NCBI GenBank assembly: GCA_002369025.1
Contig: DFDV01000156.1
Span: 1-20,482 of the forward strand
Source: Treponema sp. UBA3819
GTDB lineage: Bacteria > Spirochaetota > Spirochaetia > Treponematales > Treponemataceae
Direction of reading: 5' to 3'
DNA: 20,482 nt
Shown: piece after piece, positions 5,342 to 12,462 of the stretch
Position numbering within the stretch: the first letter of the stretch is position 1
Layout of the letters: the number at the start of each line of letters is the position of its first letter
Program-made: the position numbers and the translations under genes
Notes under the pieces: generated by a model
Database searches by the model: none
What the model saw: the letters and a program-made list of their open reading frames with translations, nothing else
What the model was told of the DNA's origin: nothing

Positions 5342-7024
5342 TTTGTGCTGCAGGTTCTTGATGCTGTCCAGAGCAACTGCGGCAATGATTATCACACCCT
5401 TAAATATAAACTGCAGGTTTGTATCAATTCCCAGAAAGGTAAGACAGTAGGTGAGGCCTGTAAATATGATTACACCTGCAACCGCTCCGCTGATTTTTCC
5501 CACGCCACCGCTAAATGAAATTCCTCCGATGACACAGGCCGCAATTGCATCCAGTTCGTATCCCTGGCCTGTTCCGGCATTTGCGTTTGCCTTAAAAATT
5601 TCAAAGAAGGAACCGATTCCGTAAAAAACTCCCGCCATGATGAAAACGCCCATGGTCACCCGGAAAACATTGATTCCGCTTACGTTTGCCGCCTCAGGGT
5701 TTCCGCCAACGGCATACATATTCTTTCCGAATATTGTTTTGTTCCAGATAAACCAGGCCGCAACAATAGCAATAAGGGCGGGAATAATCAGTTTAGGAAA
5801 GGTAATGACTTCGCCGTCAAAATATCCCAGTGTCCAGCGGCCGCCAATCAGTTCTTTAATTGTAGCGTCAATTGTTCCTACCGGAGTACCGCCTGTTCCT
5901 ACAAAAAGAAGTCCGTAGATAATCAGCTGGGTTGCCAGAGTAGAGATGAAAGGATGAATTTTCAATTTTGCAGAAAAGAAGCCGGAAAAGGCAGAAAAGG
6001 CAACGCAGAAGAAAACGGACAGGAAGAGTGCCAGAAAAATGCGGACTCCCGCGGGTAATGCTGAAAAATCCCAGGGGGCCATGCCAAAAAGTGAGACAAT
6101 ATTTCGCCCCGGATGAAGAATCAGACCGGACATCAGGGCTCCAAGGGCAACCATTCTTCCAACGCTTAAATCTGTACCTGCCAGAAGAATCAGTCCTGCA
6201 ATACCCAGGGCATAGAACATGCGCACAGATGACAGTTCAAGAATCGTAAAGATATTTGGAAGTGAAAGCAGGTTTCCGTTCCCGGTAAGCGGTGCAATTA
6301 TGACGCAGACGATAAAAAATGCAAGTATTGTAAGATAGAGTCCTTTGTTCAGAAGAAAGTTGGACAACTGGAATGTGTTCAGGAAATGGAAAAAGGAGAA
6401 GATGGTTTTCTCTTTTATGCTTGTTTTTCCGTTTCTGATTTCCTGATTTTTCTGTATGTATTCAATGAATGCGTCTTCTTTAACAGCCTTTGCTTTTTCC
6501 ATCGTTGCATTAAATCTGTTTTTAGCGTCAAAGAGCAGGGATTTTCTGGTGTAGTCAGCAACGCGCAGTTCTTCTTTGCAGTCTGCAATATCTTTTGCGC
6601 TGGTCTTTCCGCTATAGGCACTGACGATTTCTTTTTTTCTGGCAAGAGAATCTTCATTTATTCCGGCAATTTTCTTTTCGTAGCCGCTTTTAAGCATATC
6701 GATGAGTTCATTCTGATCTGTGGCTATGCGCTGGCTGTATTCGATTGAGAGAAGTTTGCTTCTTGCCAGAGCTTTTTTTACCAGACTGTCTATTTCCGCC
6801 TTGTTTTTTTCTGCAGTTTCTTTTGCCTTGCAAAGTCGTTCGTTATTTTCTTCAATTCTTTTTTGTCTTTCTTCATCGGAAATCAGTTTGTTCCGTTTAA
6901 GGAGAGTATTTTCCTGTCTGAGCAGGGCGATGAGCGATACGCCGTCCTCTCTGAGCCTGGTTAGTTCATTCAGATATGCTGTAAGTTCTTCGTCTTTTTC
7001 AAAAAAATTCTGATTGTCTTTCAT
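5339..7024 (-). CDS. mglC: Galactose/glucose ABC transporter permease with coiled-coil N-terminal extension
   Basis: This is the membrane subunit of the sugar importer. Residues from about 229 to the end are a typical RbsC/MglC/AraH-type permease with eight or more hydrophobic segments. Recognisable motifs are LAGTDLSVGRMVALGALMSG (281-300), HPFISTLATQLIIYGLLFVG (357-376), the cytoplasmic coupling loop GKNMYAVGGNPEAANVSGIN (433-452) and DAIAACVIGGISFSGGVGK (482-500). Unusually, residues 1-215 are a hydrophilic, Lys/Glu-rich, strongly helical region with heptad-like spacing, making the protein 561 residues against roughly 330 for the family. The frame is continuous, with AAAGGAA well placed before the ATG, so the extension looks genuine. 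It is the last gene of the operon, 21 bases after mglA. Confidence 0.9.
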   Translation of the reverse strand: MKDNQNFFEKDEELTAYLNELTRLREDGVSLIALLRQENTLLKRNKLISDEERQKRIEENNERLCKAKETAEKNKAEIDSLVKKALARSKLLSIEYSQRIATDQNELIDMLKSGYEKKIAGINEDSLARKKEIVSAYSGKTSAKDIADCKEELRVADYTRKSLLFDAKNRFNATMEKAKAVKEDAFIEYIQKNQEIRNGKTSIKEKTIFSFFHFLNTFQLSNFLLNKGLYLTILAFFIVCVIIAPLTGNGNLLSLPNIFTILELSSVRMFYALGIAGLILLAGTDLSVGRMVALGALMSGLILHPGRNIVSLFGMAPWDFSALPAGVRIFLALFLSVFFCVAFSAFSGFFSAKLKIHPFISTLATQLIIYGLLFVGTGGTPVGTIDATIKELIGGRWTLGYFDGEVITFPKLIIPALIAIVAAWFIWNKTIFGKNMYAVGGNPEAANVSGINVFRVTMGVFIMAGVFYGIGSFFEIFKANANAGTGQGYELDAIAACVIGGISFSGGVGKISGAVAGVIIFTGLTYCLTFLGIDTNLQFIFKGVIIIAAVALDSIKNLQHK

Positions 7025-7045
7025 AGATAAAATTCCTTTCGCTCC

Positions 7046-8542
7046 CTACAGATATTTTGCAGAAAGACGTAAGAGTTCTTCCTGACAGGTTTCTTTTGTA
7101 TTTACGATTCCCGCCAGCTGATGGTTTGACATGACGGCAATTCTGTTTGTAATGCCCAGAAGTTCAGGCATTTCACTTGAGACGACAAGAATGCTGGTTC
7201 CTTTTTTTGCCATGCGGATTATCAGTTCGTAAATTTCATATTTTGCGCCAACATCAATGCCACGGGTCGGTTCATCCAGAAGAAGTACAGAAGGGAGTCC
7301 TTCCAGCCAGCGGCCGATGATGACTTTCTGCTGATTTCCTCCGGACAGTGAGCTGATGGGCTCCTGGGGAGAAAGGCATTTTGTATTCATCAGCTTAATT
7401 TCTCTTTTTGCGGCATTTTCCATTTTTTCATCAGAAAGAATATGACTGGGCTGGCAGTAGTTTTTCAGGTTTGCAATGACCGTGTTAAAGGTGATATTTC
7501 CTTTCTGAAACATGCCGTTGAATTTTCTTTCTTCCGTTACGAGAGCAAAACCGTGCTCTATGGCATCCTGACTGCTTTCAAAGAAAAGTCTTTTTCCGTT
7601 GCAGGTGATGCTGCCTGTTGCGATTGACCGGATGCCGAACAGTGTTTCCAGAAGCTCGCTCCTGCCTGAACCTACAAGACCGTAAATGCCAAAAATCTCA
7701 CCTTTTCTGACCTTAAAGGAAATGTCATCAAGAATGGGGGCGTACCTTGTGGAAAGATGACTTACTTCGTAGAAATAGTCGCCGGGCTCATTGTCTACAT
7801 CAGGAAAACGTTTTTCCAGAGAGCGGCCAACCATTGCGGTAATCAACTGATCCATGTCTGTGTCTTCAGCATTCTTTTGCATGACCAGTTTTCCGTCCCG
7901 AAGAACGGCAATTTCATCACAAATCTTAAAGATTTCGTCCATCTTGTGTGAAATGTAGATGAAAGAAACGCCCTGCTTTTTTAAGTCTCTTATAATTGAA
8001 AAAAGTTTTTCTACTTCCGGTTCGGTAAGCGATGATGTCGGTTCATCAAGAACGATGATTTTTGCCTTGTAAGAAACAGCCTTTGCAATTTCTGCCATTT
8101 GCCGCTGAGAGACAGACATTGTGCGCATGATTGTCTGCGGATTTATGTTCATGTTCAGCTGCTGGAAAAGTTTTTTACAGTCCCTGAACATTTTTGCTTC
8201 ATTTACAATGCCGAATCTGGTGGGGTAGCGGCCCAGAAACATGTTGTCAGCAACTGAAAGGTCGAGACATTGATTCAGTTCCTGATGAACCATTGCCAGG
8301 CCTTTCTCAAGGGCTTCGTGGGGTGTCCTGAAAGAAAATGGTTTTCCATCCAGCAGAAACTGTCCTTCGTCTTTCCTGTGGATGCCGAAAAGGCATTTCA
8401 TCATGGTGGATTTTCCAGCCCCGTTTTCTCCCATAAGGCCGAGAACGGAAGCCGGGGCAACTGAAAGATTTATGCCGTCCAGAACATGGTTTTTCCCAAA
8501 GGATTTTGAAAGATCTTTTATCTGCAAGACAGGCTGCTGCAT
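7046..8542 (-). CDS. mglA: Galactose/glucose ABC transporter ATP-binding protein
   Basis: The 498-residue ATPase drives import through MglC and has the two fused nucleotide-binding domains of the MglA/RbsA family. The first domain has Walker A GENGAGKS (38-45), a diverged signature MSVSQRQM (142-149) and Walker B IIVLDEPTSS (162-171). The second has a Walker A in which Lys is replaced (GLVGSGRS, 288-295), a canonical signature LSGGNQQK (399-406) and Walker B LLLDEPTRGIDVG (420-432). The pairing of one good and one altered site is normal for this family. Length is normal. The start ATG is preceded by AGGA, which overlaps the region of the mglB stop codon; the gap between the genes is 8 bases, so translation is probably coupled. 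Confidence 0.95.
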   Translation of the reverse strand: MQQPVLQIKDLSKSFGKNHVLDGINLSVAPASVLGLMGENGAGKSTMMKCLFGIHRKDEGQFLLDGKPFSFRTPHEALEKGLAMVHQELNQCLDLSVADNMFLGRYPTRFGIVNEAKMFRDCKKLFQQLNMNINPQTIMRTMSVSQRQMAEIAKAVSYKAKIIVLDEPTSSLTEPEVEKLFSIIRDLKKQGVSFIYISHKMDEIFKICDEIAVLRDGKLVMQKNAEDTDMDQLITAMVGRSLEKRFPDVDNEPGDYFYEVSHLSTRYAPILDDISFKVRKGEIFGIYGLVGSGRSELLETLFGIRSIATGSITCNGKRLFFESSQDAIEHGFALVTEERKFNGMFQKGNITFNTVIANLKNYCQPSHILSDEKMENAAKREIKLMNTKCLSPQEPISSLSGGNQQKVIIGRWLEGLPSVLLLDEPTRGIDVGAKYEIYELIIRMAKKGTSILVVSSEMPELLGITNRIAVMSNHQLAGIVNTKETCQEELLRLSAKYL

Positions 8543-8550
8543 AAAGCTTC

Positions 8551-9753
8551 CTAGTATTTCAGTTTGTCAGTGTATTCGCGTCCTGAACTGATTCGCAGGA
8601 TGTTGACTGAATAACCGTCGTATCTGCTGAGGTTTGTAAAGGCATCGAGTGTTTTAGATTCGTTCTGGCCGTCACCCTGTATGATGTTAAGGTCTATGTT
8701 CAGAAGGGGCGCGTAGTAGCGGAGGGACGGAAGGCATTTTGTTACCTTATAAACATCTGCGGCGTTGTCATTGCAAACCAGAATCTTTTTTCTGGCTGCG
8801 GTGGTCTGTTTGATTCCGGCATCGTGTCCGCTCTTTTCAAATTCCCCGATATTTTCTTTTGTGACGGTAATACTTTCAACAAACAGGCTTTTGTGTTCAA
8901 AATCAACTTCGACTGCAGTGGATATTTTGTTGCCGTATGCGTCAGGTTTTGAAATTCCGCTGCTGACTGCTTCTTCTCCAGTCAGACCGTCAAAGAAGTT
9001 TCTGAGCAGCTGCAGAATGGTAATCATCTGTCCGTCTGCATTCTGTGAAATCGTTCCGGTGAGTTTTCCCTGTTTTACGGCTTCCAGTGCGTCTTCAATT
9101 GCATCGTAGCCAAAAATAGGAACTCCCTTGGGGTAGTTTGATGCCTGCAGACAGCCCATGGCCATTCCGTCGTTATTTGAAATGACAAGGTCAATTTCAT
9201 CGTCGAATTTTGTGGCCCAGTTACCCATTGCTTCTGTTGCAGAACTGGCGTTCCAGGCAGTTCCGTCTGTGCCGGTCATGGCCCGTCCGTCAAGTTCAGT
9301 AACCTTATAGTCTTTTCCGTTGATTGTAAGGCTTCCTTCCCGGACATTCTTTGGTTCAGAACTGCCGTTCCAGGTGCCCAGTGCAGTGCGTATTCCTTTC
9401 GTTCTGCCCAGTGAATCATTGTGTCCCATGTCACCAATGCAGAGAACATAGCCGATAGTACCGTCTCCATTGCGGTCTATGGAAGCCGGGTCAGCCTTGC
9501 TGAAATAATCTGTAATCATTTTTGCCTGTAAAAGGCCACCCTTGACGGCATCGTTTCCGACAAAAAAAGTCTTGTCATTCCGGTTCATAAGTTCCATGTC
9601 GATTTTGCCGGTTTGAGGATCGGTGGGGCTTACGCAGAAAAATATAAAAGGTTTGTCTTTGTTGGCGGTTTTAACTGCTGCAGATTTATTGCAGGCTGAA
9701 AAAAATGCGCTGAAAACTGTGATTAAAAAAAATGTAAAAATAATTCGTTTCAT
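8551..9753 (-). CDS. mglB: Glucose/galactose-binding lipoprotein, circularly permuted
   Basis: This 400-residue substrate-binding lipoprotein feeds MglAC. The signal peptide ends in the lipobox FFSAC with lipidated C21. Compared with E. coli MglB the order of sequence blocks is rotated: residues 35-44 (KPFIFFCVSP) match the internal VPVVFFNKEP of E. coli, followed by the calcium-loop-like DRNGDGTIG (93-101), GDMGHNDSLGRTKGIRTALG (107-126), ISNNDGMAMG (191-200) and VPIFGYDAIEDALEAVKQGK (211-230). The block that begins the E. coli protein appears at the C-terminus (KKILVCNDNAADV..., from 322). T. pallidum Tp0684 (MglB-2) is known to be a glucose-binding protein with such a divergent topology. 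The ligand is inferred from family. It is the first gene of the operon, probably leaderless. Confidence 0.92.
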   Translation of the reverse strand: MKRIIFTFFLITVFSAFFSACNKSAAVKTANKDKPFIFFCVSPTDPQTGKIDMELMNRNDKTFFVGNDAVKGGLLQAKMITDYFSKADPASIDRNGDGTIGYVLCIGDMGHNDSLGRTKGIRTALGTWNGSSEPKNVREGSLTINGKDYKVTELDGRAMTGTDGTAWNASSATEAMGNWATKFDDEIDLVISNNDGMAMGCLQASNYPKGVPIFGYDAIEDALEAVKQGKLTGTISQNADGQMITILQLLRNFFDGLTGEEAVSSGISKPDAYGNKISTAVEVDFEHKSLFVESITVTKENIGEFEKSGHDAGIKQTTAARKKILVCNDNAADVYKVTKCLPSLRYYAPLLNIDLNIIQGDGQNESKTLDAFTNLSRYDGYSVNILRISSGREYTDKLKY

Positions 9754-9759
9754 GCTCTA

Positions 9760-9788
9760 ATTATAGAAGAAAAATGACCATAATACAA
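9760..9788 (-). promoter_or_regulatory. mgl operon promoter, predicting a leaderless mRNA
   Basis: Read on the minus strand: TTGTAT (9788-9783), 17-base spacer, perfect TATAAT (9765-9760), then TAGAGC and the mglB ATG. The seventh base after the -10 is the A of the start codon. No Shine-Dalgarno sequence of useful strength or spacing is present. Confidence 0.7.
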
Positions 9789-9833
9789 GTGATATAAATG
9801 TGGCGGAATTCCTCATTCCCTGCTTTCTTTGCC

Positions 9834-9862
9834 TTGACCAAAATCACCCAATGGTTTATGAT
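9834..9862 (+). promoter_or_regulatory. Promoter of the rpsP-rplS operon
   Basis: TTGACC (9834-9839), 17-base spacer, TATGAT (9857-9862). Transcription should start near 9869, leaving a leader of about 63 bases. It is divergent from the mgl promoter; the two -35 boxes are about 45 bases apart. Confidence 0.8.
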
Positions 9863-9899
9863 GTTTTTCTAGTCTACACTAGTAGTATTATGCAAATTT

Positions 9900-9919
9900 T
9901 AGGGCTTAAAAAAGTCCTA
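9900..9919 (+). promoter_or_regulatory. Hairpin immediately before the rpsP ribosome-binding site
   Basis: TAGGGCTT (9900-9907) and AAGTCCTA (9912-9919) form eight pairs, one of them G-U, closing an AAAA loop. GGAGG begins two bases later (9921). A small second stem, CTAGT/ACTAG (9869-9882), sits at the predicted transcript start. The position suits control of S16 translation, which is inference. Confidence 0.4.
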
Positions 9920-9931
9920 TGGAGGAATATC

Positions 9932-10177
9932 GTGGTCAAAATCAGACTCAAGAAGTTCGGTACCAAGAAGCGTCCCTTCTATCGTATCGTTGTTCAGGAT
10001 GTCCGCAAGCCGCGCGATGGCACGACTATCGAAGAAATCGGTACATACGCACCTATTTCTGAGGAAGGACAGCAGGTTTCTTTTAACGAGGAACGTGCAA
10101 AGTATTGGATTGGTGTTGGCGCTCAGCCGACGGAGACCGTCAAGAAGCTTTTTGGCAAGAAAGGCATTACCAAATAA
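9932..10177 (+). CDS. rpsP: 30S ribosomal protein S16
   Basis: An 81-residue protein beginning MVKIRLKKFGTKKRPFYRIV, the conserved S16 N-terminus, followed by DVRKPRDGTTIEEIGTYAPI and a C-terminal GAQPTETVKKLFGKKG. It is a primary binder of 16S rRNA in the small subunit. The start is a GTG at 9932, chosen because GGAGG (9921-9925) lies 6 bases upstream and because homologues begin here; upstream in-frame starts would fall in the promoter. It is the first gene of the translation operon. Confidence 0.97.
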   Translation: MVKIRLKKFGTKKRPFYRIVVQDVRKPRDGTTIEEIGTYAPISEEGQQVSFNEERAKYWIGVGAQPTETVKKLFGKKGITK

Positions 10178-10197
10178 GTTACAGGGAGTAGCGGGGA

Positions 10198-10431
10198 ATG
10201 GAAAAAGACCTGATTGAATACATTGCAAAATCATTGGTCGATGATCCCAGTGCAGTCTCGGTAAACGAAACCGAAGGGGAGCGCGGTCCGGTTCTGGAAT
10301 TGCGTGTTGCCCAGGGTGATATTGGTAAGGTTATCGGCAAATACGGCCGTATTGCAAAAGCGTTGCGTACCGTTCTGGCCGCTTCGGCAAACAGAGAAGG
10401 AAGGCATTACAGCCTTGACATTCTTGACTAA
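10198..10431 (+). CDS. khpA: KH-domain RNA-binding protein KhpA
   Basis: A 77-residue single KH domain. The RNA-gripping loop IGKVIGKYGRIAKALR occupies 42-57, with GKYG at 47-50 as the GxxG motif. Length and position between rpsP and rimM match the KhpA/YlqC family, which in other bacteria pairs with KhpB/Jag and binds many RNAs, with effects on cell elongation. Whether the partner exists here cannot be seen. AGGGAG (10183-10188) precedes the ATG by 9 bases; the gap from rpsP is 20 bases. Confidence 0.93.
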   Translation: MEKDLIEYIAKSLVDDPSAVSVNETEGERGPVLELRVAQGDIGKVIGKYGRIAKALRTVLAASANREGRHYSLDILD

Positions 10432-10449
10432 GCGGGATTCAGTTATTTG

Positions 10450-11058
10450 ATGAACGAACGGTTTGTGGTTGGCATTATCCGGGGCTCCCACGGGGTGACG
10501 GGTAATTTTAAAGTTGAAAGCACTTCCGGTGAATATGAGCATTTTGCTGATATGGAAGAAGTGACTTTGAGGAATGGCAAAACTGGTTCTGAAAAACTCT
10601 ACAAGGTAGAGGGTGTGGAACTGAGCGGTCAGACCTTGCTGATGAAACTTGCAGGAATTGACTCCCCCGAAGAAGTCAAAAAAATCAACGGGTGTGAGAT
10701 AGTGGTTCCCCGCGAGTACGCGTGCCCTCTTGATAAAAGTGAATGGTACGTGGAAGATCTGAAACAATGTGCTCTTGTCTATCCAAAGGATGGGTGGAGC
10801 AAAGACGGGTTGGAAGCAAAGACTTCTCCTGCTGATTTTGTTACAGTGGGAACAGTCACAGACGTATTGGAAGGCGGTACAGGAAATCTCCTTGAGATTA
10901 AACTTGCCGAGGACTGTAATCTGCTTGCAGACGACGTAAAATACACCGCGAACGGAAAGACTCGCACTGTTTTGGTGCCGTTTAAGAATGAGTTCATCGG
11001 TGAGATTGACGTGCAGGGTAAACGGATTCAGTTGATGCACCTCTGGATTCTGGAGTAA
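10450..11058 (+). CDS. rimM: Ribosome maturation factor RimM
   Basis: RimM assists 16S rRNA processing and 30S head assembly and binds S19. The 202-residue protein starts MNERFVVGIIRGSHGVTGNF, the typical first strand of the N-terminal barrel, with LAGIDSPEEVKKINGCEIVV at 68-87 and EWYVEDL at 98-104 leading into the PRC-barrel domain (GTVTDVLEGGTGNLLEI, then VLVPFKNEFIGEID). It is about 25 residues longer than usual, owing to a charged insertion around 111-131 between the WYVEDL motif and GTVTDV. No strong ribosome-binding site precedes the ATG; an in-frame TTG three bases earlier is an alternative. It lies 18 bases after khpA. Confidence 0.93.
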   Translation: MNERFVVGIIRGSHGVTGNFKVESTSGEYEHFADMEEVTLRNGKTGSEKLYKVEGVELSGQTLLMKLAGIDSPEEVKKINGCEIVVPREYACPLDKSEWYVEDLKQCALVYPKDGWSKDGLEAKTSPADFVTVGTVTDVLEGGTGNLLEIKLAEDCNLLADDVKYTANGKTRTVLVPFKNEFIGEIDVQGKRIQLMHLWILE

Positions 11059-11062
11059 GTCC

Positions 11063-11887
11063 ATGAAATTTACCGTGCTGACCTTATTTCCCGAAATTCC
11101 GCGCGCTTTCTTTGAAGCCTCAATCATGGCGAAAGCGGTTGAACGGGGAATTATTGCCTACGATTTAGTGAATATCAGGGATTTTGCCTTTGATAAGCAC
11201 AAGACATGTGACGACAAGCCGTATGGCGGCGGGGCTGGACAGTTATTGTTGCCTGAGCCGCTCGGACGCGCGCTTGACAGTGTAAAGGCCTACAAGAAAC
11301 ACGTGATTTATGTCACGCCATCTGGTAAACCTTTTACTCAGAAAAAAGCGCAGGAATTGAGTCAGAAAGACGAAATTGTTCTGGTCTGCGGAAGATACGA
11401 AGGTATTGACCAGCGGATTATTGACGAATACGTAGACGACGAAATCTCCATTGGGGATTACGTTATGTCAAGCGGAGAAGTGGCGGCAACGGTCATCATC
11501 GATGCAGTGTATCGGCTGGTGGACGATGTAATCACTCAGGAGTCTCTGGACGAAGAAAGCTATTCTGACGGACTTTTGGAATATCCTCAGTACACTCGTC
11601 CGGCTGTGTACAGGGGCATGGCAGTTCCCGACGTTTTGACGAACGGAAACCATGAGCATATCCGGAAGTGGCGGCTGAAAAAGCGGCTGCAGAAGACTTT
11701 GGCAAACAGACCAGATTTGATTGCCCAGGCCTGCATGCAGGGAACGCTCACTACAGAAGCCGAAAAAATGATTGAGGAACTTACGGAACAGTGCTTTGTA
11801 AAGCATATGGACCGAAAGAAACGCCGCCGTGCAAGAGCAAAAAATGCAGAGGTAGCGAAAACAGGAGAAAACGATGGACTTGATTAA
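11063..11887 (+). CDS. trmD: tRNA (guanine37-N1)-methyltransferase
   Basis: TrmD transfers a methyl group from S-adenosylmethionine to G37 of tRNAs, preventing +1 frameshifts. The 274 residues show the trefoil-knot SPOUT motifs: TLFPEIPRAFF (7-17), DKPYGGGAGQLL (51-62), VCGRYEGIDQRI (108-119) and ISIGDYVMSSGEVAA (128-142). D169 in SYSDG matches the catalytic base of characterised TrmD enzymes. About 30 C-terminal residues (HMDRKKRRRARAKN...) are a basic tail beyond the usual end. The ATG follows GGAG that overlaps the rimM stop. The 3' end overlaps rplS by 14 bases. Confidence 0.97.
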   Translation: MKFTVLTLFPEIPRAFFEASIMAKAVERGIIAYDLVNIRDFAFDKHKTCDDKPYGGGAGQLLLPEPLGRALDSVKAYKKHVIYVTPSGKPFTQKKAQELSQKDEIVLVCGRYEGIDQRIIDEYVDDEISIGDYVMSSGEVAATVIIDAVYRLVDDVITQESLDEESYSDGLLEYPQYTRPAVYRGMAVPDVLTNGNHEHIRKWRLKKRLQKTLANRPDLIAQACMQGTLTTEAEKMIEELTEQCFVKHMDRKKRRRARAKNAEVAKTGENDGLD

Positions 11888-12341
11888 GACCATAGAAGAA
11901 CAGCAGAAGAAAGAGGGTTCCCTCAACTTCAGCGTTGGTGACACCGTAAAGGTTCACTTTGAAATCATCGAAGGCAAGACAAAGCGTATTCAGATTTATG
12001 AAGGCGTTGTCATCGCCATCAAGAATACAGGTGTCCGCAAGACATTCACTGTCCGCAAGATTTCTTACGGCGTTGGTGTTGAGCGTGTATTCCCCGTATT
12101 CAGCCCCCGCGTTGTTCGCGTAGAGGTTGTACGCGTTGGTAAAGTACGCCGCTCTAAACTCTACTACATCCGTGACAAGGTTGGTAAGGGTGCAAAAGTT
12201 AAGGAACTTATCGGTTCTCAGGCTACTGCTTATCTGGAACGCTCACGCGCTGCTTCTCAGGCAAAGATTGCTGCAGAACAGGCTCTCAAGGCTGAGGTAA
12301 AGGCAGAAGAAGTTGCAGAACACACAGATGCAGCTGAGTAA
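11874..12341 (+). CDS. rplS: 50S ribosomal protein L19
   Basis: L19 lies at the 30S-50S interface. The 155 residues include the conserved FSVGDTVKVHFEIIEGKTKR (19-38), IQIYEGVVIAIKNTGVRKTF and the highly conserved VERVFPVFSPRV and KVRRSKLYYIRDKVGK. Bacterial L19 is usually near 115 residues; here about 40 extra C-terminal residues are rich in Ala, Glu and Lys and probably helical. The start overlaps trmD by 14 bases, with AGGAG just upstream inside trmD, which implies translational coupling. A strong terminator follows. Confidence 0.97.
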   Translation: MDLIKTIEEQQKKEGSLNFSVGDTVKVHFEIIEGKTKRIQIYEGVVIAIKNTGVRKTFTVRKISYGVGVERVFPVFSPRVVRVEVVRVGKVRRSKLYYIRDKVGKGAKVKELIGSQATAYLERSRAASQAKIAAEQALKAEVKAEEVAEHTDAAE

Positions 12342-12374
12342 GCGCTTGTAAAACACGCTTATTCCGTGTAGAAA

Positions 12375-12406
12375 ACCCCGGTGCTCTTGTGCCGGGGTAT
12401 TTTTTT
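12375..12406 (+). terminator. Rho-independent terminator of the rpsP-rplS operon
   Basis: ACCCCGG (12375-12381) and CCGGGGT (12392-12398) pair around a ten-base loop and are followed by a seven-T run (12400-12406). Confidence 0.92.
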
Positions 12407-12446
12407 GTCTCTTATTTTTTTTTCATAGAAGAAAAATCACTTTTTG

Positions 12447-12455
12447 TGCTATACT
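12447..12455 (+). promoter_or_regulatory. Extended -10 promoter predicting a leaderless FliK-like mRNA
   Basis: TGC directly precedes TATACT (12450-12455) and the ATG follows after 7 bases (12463). No -35 match at the right distance and no Shine-Dalgarno sequence are seen. Confidence 0.55.
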
Positions 12456-12462
12456 TTATCCG

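Noticed and set aside
7046..8542. Missing Lys in the second Walker A of MglA as a sign of inactivation
   Set aside because: The altered second site (GxxGxGRS) is the rule in MglA/RbsA-type ATPases.
10231..11127. Long minus-strand open frame (298 codons)
   Set aside because: It lies fully opposite khpA, rimM and the trmD start, all of which are clear; its length results from codon bias on the real strand.
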